NCBI GenBank assembly: GCA_030824275.1
Contig: JAVBXY010000014.1
Location: 24,095 to 88,094 of the forward strand
Direction: 5' to 3'
Length of the DNA stretch: 64,000 bases
Source of the DNA: Rhodocyclaceae bacterium
GTDB lineage: Bacteria > Pseudomonadota > Gammaproteobacteria > Burkholderiales > Rhodocyclaceae
The notes beneath the pieces are model-generated. The model was given only the letters and a program-made list of their open reading frames with translations, made no database searches and was not told the DNA's origin. This document shows, piece by piece, positions 24,722 to 36,645 of this stretch (position 1 is its first letter; every line of letters begins with the position of its first letter). The position numbers and the translations under genes were made by a program.

Positions 24722-25207
24722 ATGCGATCATTCTTTTCCCTTTTGGCGGCATTGGCGTCCGCCATCGGCTTCTACGGCTGTGACAGTTTCAACCTCAAGG
24801 CACTCCAGACCGGCGTTTCCACTGCCCAGACGGTGCGCGAGCGGCTCGGGCCACCGACCGCCGAATGGCCGAATGCCGACGGCAGCAAGACCTGGGAATA
24901 CCCGCGCGGACCAGCGGGTTTCAAGTGCTGGATGATCACCCTCGATGCGCGAGGCATCCTGCTGCGCATCGACCAGACGCTGACCGAAGACAACTTCGCC
25001 CGCGTCGAAAAAGGCTGGACCTTCGAGCAGGTGCGCCGCCTGCTGGGCAAACCGGCCAGCGAAGCCACGTTTCCGCTCAAGCCTGAGATCGTCTGGGAAT
25101 GGCGCATCGAACCCACGATCAGCGGCAACAACGCCTTTTTCCATGTGCACTTCAACATGAGCGGTCGCGTCACCGGCACCTCGCGCAGGGAAGAAACGGC
25201 GGTATGA
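24722..25207 (+). CDS. BamE/SmpA-like lipoprotein
   Basis: A 161-residue protein with a probable lipoprotein signal: a hydrophobic stretch ends in FYGC (Cys20). Two BamE-type repeats follow, TVRERLGPPTAEWPNADGSKTWEYP and FEQVRRLLGKPASEATF...VWEWR when read in order, both typical of SmpA/OmlA domains that fold as small alpha-beta units in the periplasm. Unlike true BamE there are two such units. The assignment to the family is reasonably sure and the function is not. The stop overlaps the next start codon (ATGA). Confidence 0.72.
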   Translation: MRSFFSLLAALASAIGFYGCDSFNLKALQTGVSTAQTVRERLGPPTAEWPNADGSKTWEYPRGPAGFKCWMITLDARGILLRIDQTLTEDNFARVEKGWTFEQVRRLLGKPASEATFPLKPEIVWEWRIEPTISGNNAFFHVHFNMSGRVTGTSRREETAV

Positions 25208-26382
25208 ATACCCCGTCGCGACGCTTCGCCGTCCTGCTGGCGGCGCTTTCCGCCATCGGGCCGTTCTCCATCGACACCTACTTGCCGGCCTTCCCGGCCA
25301 TGGCCGCCTCGCTGGGTGCCACGGACGTCGAGATACAGCAGACGCTGACGGCCTACATGATTCCCTTCGCCGTGATGATGCTTTGGCACGGCGCCCTGTC
25401 CGACGCCCTCGGCCGCCGCCGCATCATCATCGGCGGCCTCGCCCTGTTCCTGATCTCCTCACTGGTCTGCGCCTTCGCCACCAGCGTGCAGATGCTCTGG
25501 CTGGGTCGCGCCATGCAGGGCGCTTGCGCCGGCATCGGCATGGTGGTCAGCCGCGCCATGGTGCGCGACGTTCTCGACGGCGCGGCGGCGCAAAAGCTGA
25601 TGGCGCACATCGCCATCCTCTTCGCCATCGCCCCGGCCATCGCGCCCATCATCGGCGGCAGCATCCTGGCCTGGTTCGACTGGCACGGCATCTTCTTCTT
25701 CCTCGCCGCCTTCACCGGCCTGATCCTGCTCGCCGCGATCCTCTGGCTGCCGGAAACGCTACCTCCGGAAAAACGCCAGTCGCTGCATCCGCTACCGCTG
25801 GCGCGCGCCTACGGCACGGTCTTCGCGCATCACCAGTTCCGGCGCCTGTCGCTGGCCAATGCCTTTAATTTCAACGCGGGCTTTCTCTACGTGCTGGCAG
25901 CGCCGGTCTTCCTCATCCGCCATCTCGGCCTCACCCCCCAGTCCTTCGCCTGGATGTTCGTGCCGACCATCGCCGGCATGATGATCGGCTCCTATCTTTC
26001 CGGCCGCCTGGCCGGGCGTCTGTCCTCGGCACGGACGGTGGCGGCGGGCTATGGCCTGATGGCCTTTTCCGCCACGTTCAACCTCGGCATCAACCTCGCC
26101 CTGCCGCCCAGCCTGCCCTGGATGCTGCTGCCCCTGCCCCTATTCACCTGCGGCATGGCCCTGTGCATGCCCAGTCTCCAGGTGCTGGCACTGGACCTCT
26201 TCCCCGAGCGACGCGGCCTCGCCTCCAGTTGTCTCGGCACTATTCACACCGGCATGAACGCCGTGGCCGCCGCCCTCATCGTGCCCCTGCTGTGGGACAG
26301 CACGCTCCACCTGGCCATGGGCATGGTCGGCTTCCTGCTGCTGGGCGGCGTGGCCTTCGCCCTGAGCCGGCGGCGAGCTTAG
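25204..26382 (+). CDS. Bcr/CflA-family multidrug efflux MFS transporter
   Basis: A 392-residue 12-helix transporter. Its start, overlapping the previous stop, opens RRFAVLLAALSAIGPFSIDTYLPAFPAMA, the recognised beginning of Bcr/CflA (DHA1) drug exporters. The loop signature is GALSDALGRRRIII, and motif C-like residues fall in FAIAPAIAPIIGGSILAW. Members export bicyclomycin, chloramphenicol-type drugs or cysteine. Substrate is unknown here. It ends about 30 nt before the metH promoter. Confidence 0.87.
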   Translation: MNTPSRRFAVLLAALSAIGPFSIDTYLPAFPAMAASLGATDVEIQQTLTAYMIPFAVMMLWHGALSDALGRRRIIIGGLALFLISSLVCAFATSVQMLWLGRAMQGACAGIGMVVSRAMVRDVLDGAAAQKLMAHIAILFAIAPAIAPIIGGSILAWFDWHGIFFFLAAFTGLILLAAILWLPETLPPEKRQSLHPLPLARAYGTVFAHHQFRRLSLANAFNFNAGFLYVLAAPVFLIRHLGLTPQSFAWMFVPTIAGMMIGSYLSGRLAGRLSSARTVAAGYGLMAFSATFNLGINLALPPSLPWMLLPLPLFTCGMALCMPSLQVLALDLFPERRGLASSCLGTIHTGMNAVAAALIVPLLWDSTLHLAMGMVGFLLLGGVAFALSRRRA

Positions 26383-26412
26383 GAACCGACGGCGGGCCCA
26401 GCGAGGCCGGTA

Positions 26413-26418
26413 TATAAT
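26413..26418 (+). promoter_or_regulatory. Promoter -10 of the SAH riboswitch-metH transcript
   Basis: A perfect TATAAT lies about 10-15 nt before the start of the SAH riboswitch. No convincing -35 is seen 17 bp upstream, so it may depend on activator contact or on extended -10 features. Confidence 0.55.
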
Positions 26419-26427
26419 CGCGCCCTG

Positions 26428-26508
26428 CTTCCGAGGAGCGCTGCAAGGTAGTGGGGTCATCGGCCCCGACCCTAGGCTCGGAACCTGTTTTCAACGGCGC
26501 TCGCCTAA
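26428..26508 (+). promoter_or_regulatory. S-adenosylhomocysteine (SAH) riboswitch
   Basis: The leader has the diagnostic SAH-element sequence: CCGAGGAGCGCTGCAAGG near its 5' end, then a variable stem, AGGCTCGGAACC and finally CAACGGCGCTCGCCT. The ends pair and the 3' strand can also form a pseudoknot. The SAH switch turns expression on when SAH accumulates, which suits the methionine synthase gene that follows. It lies 86 bp before the metH ATG. Confidence 0.92.
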
Positions 26509-26593
26509 CCTGGAGTAATCCACCGGGGCCACAGGGCGAGCCGCCATGCGACATCGCTCCCCGCCCCGGTCATGGATTGGAGAGACGCCGCGC

Positions 26594-30280
<3,687 letters not shown>

Positions 30281-30290
30281 GGAAATCACC

Positions 30291-30746
30291 ATGTCCGACT
30301 CGCAAAATAACCACCGCCTGAGCTTCAACGAAGCTGTCGTTTTCGTCAAACAACGCAAGAAGGCTGCTTTCGCCGCCATGCCCGTCTTCGGCGACGATGC
30401 CGATGACGAGAACGCGACCGCCGAGGGCGCCCGCATCTTCCTGCTGTTGCCTGACGAAGATCAGGGCTGGACGCTGCGCTTCATCGCCGGCCCCTTCTTC
30501 TCCACCGCCTACGCGGCGAACGAGATCATCCCCGCCGACGAAATTCCCGACCGCGTGCGCGAACTGCCCTTCACGCCGACCCAGTGCGATGAAGAATGGC
30601 TGACCGACCAGCTTCAGGTGCTGCTCGGCAAGCTGACGCAGGCCGCCGGCATCGGCGAACAGCTGCCCGACTACACTGCCCAGCCGGCCAAGGGAGCCGG
30701 GCCGGATGCCGTCTTCCCCATCGCGTTCATCGACCGCAAACACTGA
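30291..30746 (+). CDS. Hypothetical acidic protein downstream of metH
   Basis: A 151-residue soluble protein, not recognised. It is acidic, with an EDDADDENATAEGAR-like stretch near 30-45 that resembles a flexible loop. Segments such as GPFFSTAYAANEIIPADEIPDRVR may form an alpha-beta fold. No signal peptide, metal-binding cysteines or membrane helix are present. It begins 10 nt after metH and ends 10 nt before a small cytochrome gene, so it is probably part of the same transcript, but that does not define its function. Confidence 0.75.
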   Translation: MSDSQNNHRLSFNEAVVFVKQRKKAAFAAMPVFGDDADDENATAEGARIFLLLPDEDQGWTLRFIAGPFFSTAYAANEIIPADEIPDRVRELPFTPTQCDEEWLTDQLQVLLGKLTQAAGIGEQLPDYTAQPAKGAGPDAVFPIAFIDRKH

Positions 30747-30756
30747 GAGACCATCC

Positions 30757-31188
30757 ATGAAGCGCATCCTGACCGCAACGCTGGCGCTCGCTGCCATGGT
30801 CCCGGCTTTCGCCGAGGACCTGTCGGGTGAGAAGGTTTACAACTACACCTGCATCGTCTGTCATGGCAACGGCCTGCTGCACGCGCCGCCCAAGGGCGAC
30901 AAGCAGCGCTGGGCCAAGCTGATCAAGGAGGGTCTGGACGAAATCGTGCCGGCGGCCCTGCATGGCGAACGCGCCATGCCACCCAAGGGCAACAACCCGA
31001 ACCTGTCGGACATGGAAGTCGCCCGTGCCGTTGTCTATATGGCCAACGCCGGCGGCGGCAAGTTTGCCGAGCCGACGGCGGCCGATGTAGTACGCTGGCG
31101 CGAAAAGGCGGATGCGAAGCGCCTAAAGCATGAAAAGCACCGGAAACATGACGGGCGAGAGAAGTACGAGAAGCTGGAAAAAAAGTAA
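30757..31188 (+). CDS. Small periplasmic c-type cytochrome
   Basis: The 143-residue protein has a signal peptide (MKRILTATLALAAMVPAFA) and one haem-c motif, CIVCH (about residues 33-37). The methionine ligand candidate is in AMPPKGNNPNLSD, typical of cytochrome c5/c-555-like proteins. The last ~30 residues are very rich in lysine, arginine, histidine and glutamate (KRLKHEKHRKHDGREKYEK) and are likely an exposed charged tail. It is a periplasmic electron carrier, and its partner cannot be inferred from the neighbours. Confidence 0.88.
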   Translation: MKRILTATLALAAMVPAFAEDLSGEKVYNYTCIVCHGNGLLHAPPKGDKQRWAKLIKEGLDEIVPAALHGERAMPPKGNNPNLSDMEVARAVVYMANAGGGKFAEPTAADVVRWREKADAKRLKHEKHRKHDGREKYEKLEKK

Positions 31189-31226
31189 GCTCCGCATGAC
31201 TACTGGAAGCCAAGGGAATCCGCACC

Positions 31227-31802
31227 ATGAAACAAGTAATCGCCGGCGGTACTCGCGCCCATACACCTGACCTCGACTGGAGTCAGGTTCGCGAGACCGT
31301 GCTGATGCTGCAACTGGCCGCAGGCCAGGTGGACGCGGCGATGCGCGACTCGAACGCCTCGGTGGAAATCCTCACCGACACCTTCACCTCGATGGTGGAA
31401 ACTCTCGACATGGTGGAAGTCGCCCTCGGCACGCTGCCCGACACCATCGGCAACGGCATGGTGACCTCGGAAATCCAGGAAGGCGCGCGGGAAATCTCGC
31501 GCAAGGTGCACCAGGCCATCATCGCCTTCCAGTTCTATGACAAGCTGGTGCAGCGCCTGGACCACGTCTGCCAGAGCCTGGGCGGCCTTTCCGAACTGGT
31601 GGCCGACAAGGGCCGGCTCTACACCCCCGGCGAGTGGCTGGCGCTACAGGACAAGATCAAGTCGAAATACGCGATGGCCGAGGAGCGCGCCATGTTCGAC
31701 GCCGTGATGGCCGGCGCCACGGTGGAGGAAGCCCTCCAGACCTACATGACGGCACGCATGCAGGAAGTGGAACAGAGCGGCGGCGAGATCGAGCTGTTTT
31801 AG
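31227..31802 (+). CDS. Helical protein, possibly CheZ-like or chemotaxis-related
   Basis: A 191-residue protein that appears almost wholly helical. The central region RKVHQAIIAFQFYDKLVQRLDHV resembles the helical bundle of CheZ-type phosphatases and of proteins found with chemoreceptors, but I do not see the diagnostic CheZ active-site glutamine context with confidence. The C-terminus is acidic (EQSGGEIELF). The gene stands alone 38 nt after the cytochrome gene and ends just before the convergent DUF1840 gene. Function unassigned. Confidence 0.55.
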   Translation: MKQVIAGGTRAHTPDLDWSQVRETVLMLQLAAGQVDAAMRDSNASVEILTDTFTSMVETLDMVEVALGTLPDTIGNGMVTSEIQEGAREISRKVHQAIIAFQFYDKLVQRLDHVCQSLGGLSELVADKGRLYTPGEWLALQDKIKSKYAMAEERAMFDAVMAGATVEEALQTYMTARMQEVEQSGGEIELF

Positions 31803-31815
31803 CCGCGCCGGGGAC

Positions 31816-32148
31816 TCAGACGCCCCAGACCACCGGCTTCTGTTTCTTCAACGACCAGTCCAGCAGTTCCAGCAGCGGCGCAGCACGTTGCGCGAGGCTG
31901 ACATACGGGCGTTTGACACCGCCTTCGCCGATCTCGAAATTCGGTAGTTCGTCTTCCGTCAGCGCCGCCCGTTTCGCCTTGTCTTCCTCGATGGCGGCCC
32001 GCAGGCGGGCGATAGCGTCGGGCAGTTGCTCGACGGTGACGATGCCCTGGGTCGAGGCTTCCTTGCCCATGAGCTCCATCATGCGATGGGCCACGTCACC
32101 GAACATGATCACGTCGCCGGATGCCGGCGACTGGAAGGTGACGATCAT
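31816..32148 (-). CDS. DUF1840 domain-containing protein
   Basis: The 110-residue protein matches the DUF1840 pattern: an N-terminal MIVTFQSPASGDVIMFGDVA, a variable helical middle and a C-terminal RPYVSLAQRAAPLLELLDWS. The family is restricted largely to betaproteobacteria and has no known function, so it mainly supports the taxonomic reading. Its ATG overlaps the stop of the alpha/beta hydrolase by 4 nt, making it the last gene of a GST-hydrolase-DUF1840 unit. Confidence 0.88.
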   Translation of the reverse strand: MIVTFQSPASGDVIMFGDVAHRMMELMGKEASTQGIVTVEQLPDAIARLRAAIEEDKAKRAALTEDELPNFEIGEGGVKRPYVSLAQRAAPLLELLDWSLKKQKPVVWGV

Positions 32149-32951
32149 AGTCCTTGCTCCTTGAGCCAGGCCAGAATGTGGCGGGCGGGGGTCTTCCAGT
32201 CGTGTTCGAGCATCAGGCCATGGCCCATGCCGGGGAAGATGTGGGCTTCCTCGTTATAGGTGCGGGCGGTCATCTCGACCAGCGATGCAGGAATCAGGTG
32301 GTCGTACTCCGCCCCCTGGATCAGCAGCGGCGTACGTTTGACGCGGGAAACGCGGGGCAGGCCGAACATGGACATGTCCCAGATGGCGCGGTGCGATTCG
32401 GGCTGGGAGAGCTTGTAGTAACGATTCAGGTCGTCCACCGACACCGGCTGGGCGAAGAGGGCTTCGCGCAGGGTGTCGAGCACCACCGGCCCGCCGCCCA
32501 TCAACTGGTTCAGGTCTTTCATCAATCCGGGCTTGGAGAACATCAGGCCCATGGCGGCGGACATCAGGCCCTGGGGCGGCACGGCGCACATCAGCACGGC
32601 GCCGGGAGCCTCGTTGTCTTCCAGATATTTCTGCACCACGAAGCCGCCCATGGAATGGCCGATCAGCACCGGCGGCGCCGGCAGGGAGGCGACGACAGCG
32701 GCGACGTCCTTGACGTAATCGTTGATCGACAGGCTGTCGAGATGCCGACGGCCGGGGGAGGCGCCATGGCCCGAGAGGCTGACGGCGTAGGCGGCATAAC
32801 CGGACTCTGCGAAGAAGGGCAGGAAATGCTCCTCCCAACACCAGGCGGCGGTGAAGGCGCCATGGATGAACAGCAGCGGCGTCGGCTGGGTTTTCTTGCC
32901 CTTGGGTGCGTGAGCGAGGACTTCGTGATGTTCGAATCGGGGCATGTTCAT
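32145..32951 (-). CDS. Alpha/beta hydrolase
   Basis: ATG 32951, overlapping the GST stop, gives 268 residues. An oxyanion segment LLFIHGAFTAAWCWEEH is followed by the nucleophile elbow IGHSMGGFV (Ser near 105) and a C-terminal GMGHGLMLEHDW that supplies the catalytic histidine. The acid is probably the Asp in YDHLIPASL. It is a soluble serine esterase, lipase or similar hydrolase without signal peptide. Being coupled to a glutathione-dependent enzyme suggests a detoxification role, which is a guess. Confidence 0.88.
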   Translation of the reverse strand: MNMPRFEHHEVLAHAPKGKKTQPTPLLFIHGAFTAAWCWEEHFLPFFAESGYAAYAVSLSGHGASPGRRHLDSLSINDYVKDVAAVVASLPAPPVLIGHSMGGFVVQKYLEDNEAPGAVLMCAVPPQGLMSAAMGLMFSKPGLMKDLNQLMGGGPVVLDTLREALFAQPVSVDDLNRYYKLSQPESHRAIWDMSMFGLPRVSRVKRTPLLIQGAEYDHLIPASLVEMTARTYNEEAHIFPGMGHGLMLEHDWKTPARHILAWLKEQGL

Positions 32952-33571
32952 GGGACGGGAGGGATGTTCATGCCGCGCTGCACGGCGGGTCGTGCGGCGA
33001 TGGTAGTGAACCAGCGCTGCACGGCGGGGTAGTCGGCCAGGTCGATGGCGTGCCACTCGTGGCGGGCGACCCAGGGAAAGGTGGCAATGTCGGCGATGGA
33101 ATACTCGCTGGCAAAAAAGTCGGCGCTGGCGAGACGGCGATCGAGAACGCCATACAGCCGCGCCGTCTCCTTCTTGTAACGCTCTATGGCGTAGGGCACG
33201 GGCTCCGGCGCATAGCGCAGGAAATGATGGGTCTGGCCGAGCATGGGGCCCACGCCGCCCATCTGGAACATCAGCCATTGCAGCGCCTCGTACTTGCCGC
33301 GATCCGAGGTCGGCAGGAAGCGGCCGGTCTTGCCGGCGAGATAGACGAGGATGGCGCCGGATTCGAATAGGGAAATCGGTTTACCGTCGGGGCCGTCGGT
33401 ATCGATGATCGCCGGAATCTTGCTGTTGGGATTGACGGCGACGAAGGCCGGATCGAACTGCTCGCCGGCGCTGATATTCACGGTTTTCACCGCGTAATCG
33501 AGCCCGCATTCCTCAAGCATGATGGAAACCTTGCGGCCGTTGGGGGTCGGCCAAGTGTAGAGCGTGATCAC
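32948..33571 (-). CDS. Glutathione S-transferase, YfcG/YghU-like
   Basis: A 207-residue soluble enzyme. The N-terminal thioredoxin-like domain begins ITLYTWPTPNGRKVSIMLEECG and has the ESGAILVYLA segment that holds glutathione. The C-terminal helical domain carries YSIADIATFPW, an N-capping box of GSTs. The sequence is nearest to the disulfide-bond oxidoreductases YfcG/YghU (conserved T/N near the start and NPNSKIPAI). At 145-152 a dispersed-element copy encodes RRLASADF, where family members have a similar-length loop. Confidence 0.9.
   Translation of the reverse strand: MITLYTWPTPNGRKVSIMLEECGLDYAVKTVNISAGEQFDPAFVAVNPNSKIPAIIDTDGPDGKPISLFESGAILVYLAGKTGRFLPTSDRGKYEALQWLMFQMGGVGPMLGQTHHFLRYAPEPVPYAIERYKKETARLYGVLDRRLASADFFASEYSIADIATFPWVARHEWHAIDLADYPAVQRWFTTIAARPAVQRGMNIPPVP
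33115..33138 (-). repeat. Dispersed 24-nt element in GST gene (exact consensus)
   Basis: This exact copy lies in the coding sense of the GST gene and is read as RRLASADF, just before the conserved YSIADIA segment. Compared with YfcG-type sequences as recalled, the protein is not lengthened here. Confidence 0.9.
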
Positions 33572-33606
33572 GGGCAGCTCCGTTTATATATGAACTTTCG
33601 GGGATT

Positions 33607-36606
33607 CTACCGCGCGGCCACCTCGATGCGGTTGCGGCCATTGGCCTTGGCCCGGTAAACCGCTTCGTCGGCGGCCCGCAACACCTCTTCCATGGTGTCG
33701 CCCTGGTCCGGCGCCATGGCGACGCCCATCGACACCGTGATGCCGGCACCGTTGACGCGAATCCGGGCCACCTCGGCAGCAACGTCTTGCAGTAGTTCGA
33801 CGGCGCCGTCGAGCTGGGTGTCCGGGAGGACGAGGACGAACTCCTCCCCGCCGTAACGGGCAGCGAAATCGCTCTTGCGCAGGCGTTCGCGGAAGACCCG
33901 GCCCAGTTCCACCAGCAGCTTGTCGCCGGCATCGTGGCCATAGGTATCGTTGAAGTTCTTGAAATGGTCGGCATCGACCATGGCCACTGCCAAGGTGTCG
34001 CTGCCGCGAATGGCACGGGCCATTTCCCGGGGCAGCATCTGCGCCAGCGAGCGACGGTTGAACAGCCCGGTCAGGGGATCGTGGCTGGCCTCGTGTTCGA
34101 GCATGTCGCGCAGGCGCAGATTGGCCAGCGTGAGCTTGATCGCCTCGGCCACCATATCGACGATCCGATCACGGTTCTGCGGCAGAACCTTGTCCAGGCA
34201 CATCACGCCCAGGGCACGGCCATCGGCCATGAGTGGCAGGCAGCAACAGGCGTCCGTGTAGTCGCTGCGAAAATGCGTGCATGGATTGGTCTGCCCCGAC
34301 TCGCGTTGGCACAACTCCCGCCCTTCCCGCAATGCCGAGCACTCCTCGGCCGGGAAACGCTGCTTGACCGTTTCGGAACCGCCCCAGCGGGACACCACTT
34401 CGAAGACTCCGGTCCGCTGTATGTCCACCGCCAGGCTGCCGGGGGTACTGGCAAACAAGTTGTCCAGCACCGAGGAGATTGCTCCATAGGCCTGCTGCTC
34501 CGACTCGCAAGTCTGCAAGGCCTGATAAAGCTGATTCACCAGGCCGATCTCGTGGTCGTGCCTGGCCAGCTCGGCCAGGGATGCCTCCAGCTTGCTGTTG
34601 GCTTCCTCGATGGCGGTGCGGGCCCGGTGACGTTCGTCAATGTCCTCGATAATCGCCAACAGGGCGATGACATCACCGGTCTCGTTGGTCAGCGTGGTCA
34701 TCAGCAGCGTGCCCCAGAAGGCGCTGCCGTCGCGGCGCAAGTAGCGCTTTTCGATCTGAACCGAACGTCGCTGACCGGCGACCAGCTCAGCGAGGTAATC
34801 CCGCGTGACCTTGCGATCCACCGGGTCGGTGATGTCCAGCGTGTTCATGCGCACCATCTCGCCCGAGGCATAGCCGAACATGCGCGTCATGGCCGGATTC
34901 ACCTGGACGATCTGGCCGCTGGTGGAGGCCATCAGCACACCGGCGGGCGCCGCATCGAAGATCGCACGGAAGCGAGCCTCGCTCTGATGCATGGCCTCGT
35001 CGTGCTGGCGGCGCTGGGTGATATCGGTGAAGGTGGTCACCACTGCATGAGGGCGCGTGGCGCCGGCATGCAGGAGCGGCTCGGCATTGATCTGTATCCA
35101 CACCAGTGTGCCGCGTGGCTGCACGATGCCCATGACCACGCCATGTCGAGCCTGGCCGGTCGCCAGCACCAGCATCGCTGGATGTTCGTCGGCAGGAAAA
35201 AGGCTGCCATCCTCGCGCATGGCGATCCAGGCTTGATCGCTCAACTTGCGCTGCATCATGTCGTTCGCCGACACCCCCAGAATCGCTTCGGCCGCCGGAT
35301 TGCCGGCGACGATACGGCCCTCCGCATCTTGCACCACCATGCCCTCGGCCATGGAGGTAATCATCGAGCGGTAGCGCGCTTCGCTTTCCTGCAAGGCCTG
35401 CTGTGCCTCGACCAGGTCGGTAACGTCCGTATGCGTCCCGACGACGCGGGCGGGACGGCCCTCGGCATCGTGGGCGACCACCATTCCACGGTCGAGAATC
35501 CAGCGCCAGGCACCGCTCTTGGTGCACATGCGATAGCGACTCTCATAGAACGATGTCTCGCCATTGAAGTGTCGTTGCAGGTCGACGTGCGTTGCCGGAA
35601 GATCGTCCGGATGCACACGCGACTCCCATTCGGAGATGGAGTTGCCAATCTCGGCCTCGTCATAACCGAGCATGGTCTTCCAGCGCGGAGAAAAATAGAC
35701 TGTATTGGTTGCAGCATTCCAGTCCCACACCCCCTGGGCCGAGCCTTCGATGGCGAACTTCCAGCGCTGCTCCAGCTCGGTCACACGCGCCCGCTCCGCC
35801 ACCAACGCACGTTGCGGCCCGCGCACGCCGGTCACGAACAGGGCCCGATAGACCATCAGGTAGGCCACGGTTTTGTACACGTGGCCGAGCAGGTTGACGA
35901 TGTCGGTGACGCTGGCGTAGAACGTGAAGAACAACTCGGCCAGGGCCAGAACCCAGGACGCGGCGGCCAGCCACCACAGATCGTTGTTGCGCACAGCAAG
36001 GGCGCGACGGGCAATCAACAGTGCGGCCGCGATGTGCAGCGCCACCAACAGGTATTCGGCACCGATCTTGAATCCGGTCAGGCCTTGGCCGGCGATGAAA
36101 GTACGCGGCAGGAGATCGGCATGAAAGAGGCCGATACGCCATACCGCCACCGCCAGCGCCGCCGCCAGTGCAAAGCCGACCCCAGCCAAGCGACCCGGAA
36201 TGCGCTCGATGGCGAACAGCCCCACGGCGAGAAAGGCCAGGACGCCTACAAAACGGGCTGCCAGCCAGAAATTGATCGCCTTTTCCGGGCTCGCGGGCGT
36301 AACGAAATCGGGCATGCCCTGATAGGACAGGGTATGGGCAAAATCGATCAGGCCTATCGCGAGAAAGGCGGCACCGAGCACCACCGTAAGCCCGTTGCGC
36401 TCATCGTTGCGCAGATTCCAGGCCAAGCCGAAGACCATCGCCGATACCGCGACGGACACCGACTCCATCATCATGTGCAGCGGCAGGTAGTCGGATGGAC
36501 GGCTGAAGAATTGGATGGCCGGCAGCCAACTGCCGAAAGCGAACAGCAGGGTAAGGCCAACAGCCCACACCGCCGGCCAGCGCAAGATTTTTTCCTGAGG
36601 ATTCAA
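33607..36606 (-). CDS. MASE3-PAS-GAF diguanylate cyclase
   Basis: A 999-residue membrane sensor. The N-terminal region has about seven helices of a MASE3-type sensor (roughly 10-260). Three PAS/PAC modules follow (for example WDWNAATNTVYFSPRWKTMLGY near 300 and AIFDAAPAGVLMASTSGQIVQ later). Next come a GAF-like domain with several cysteines (ECSALREGRELCQ, CTHFRSDYTDACCCLPL) and a C-terminal GGDEF domain with intact GGEEF and the lead motif DPLTGLFNRRSL. It should make c-di-GMP in response to ligand and perhaps redox or gas signals. The cysteine cluster in the GAF is notable. Confidence 0.9.
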   Translation of the reverse strand: MNPQEKILRWPAVWAVGLTLLFAFGSWLPAIQFFSRPSDYLPLHMMMESVSVAVSAMVFGLAWNLRNDERNGLTVVLGAAFLAIGLIDFAHTLSYQGMPDFVTPASPEKAINFWLAARFVGVLAFLAVGLFAIERIPGRLAGVGFALAAALAVAVWRIGLFHADLLPRTFIAGQGLTGFKIGAEYLLVALHIAAALLIARRALAVRNNDLWWLAAASWVLALAELFFTFYASVTDIVNLLGHVYKTVAYLMVYRALFVTGVRGPQRALVAERARVTELEQRWKFAIEGSAQGVWDWNAATNTVYFSPRWKTMLGYDEAEIGNSISEWESRVHPDDLPATHVDLQRHFNGETSFYESRYRMCTKSGAWRWILDRGMVVAHDAEGRPARVVGTHTDVTDLVEAQQALQESEARYRSMITSMAEGMVVQDAEGRIVAGNPAAEAILGVSANDMMQRKLSDQAWIAMREDGSLFPADEHPAMLVLATGQARHGVVMGIVQPRGTLVWIQINAEPLLHAGATRPHAVVTTFTDITQRRQHDEAMHQSEARFRAIFDAAPAGVLMASTSGQIVQVNPAMTRMFGYASGEMVRMNTLDITDPVDRKVTRDYLAELVAGQRRSVQIEKRYLRRDGSAFWGTLLMTTLTNETGDVIALLAIIEDIDERHRARTAIEEANSKLEASLAELARHDHEIGLVNQLYQALQTCESEQQAYGAISSVLDNLFASTPGSLAVDIQRTGVFEVVSRWGGSETVKQRFPAEECSALREGRELCQRESGQTNPCTHFRSDYTDACCCLPLMADGRALGVMCLDKVLPQNRDRIVDMVAEAIKLTLANLRLRDMLEHEASHDPLTGLFNRRSLAQMLPREMARAIRGSDTLAVAMVDADHFKNFNDTYGHDAGDKLLVELGRVFRERLRKSDFAARYGGEEFVLVLPDTQLDGAVELLQDVAAEVARIRVNGAGITVSMGVAMAPDQGDTMEEVLRAADEAVYRAKANGRNRIEVAAR

Positions 36607-36645
36607 GACTACAGGGGCGACTATGCTTTTAGATATATTTCAAGC

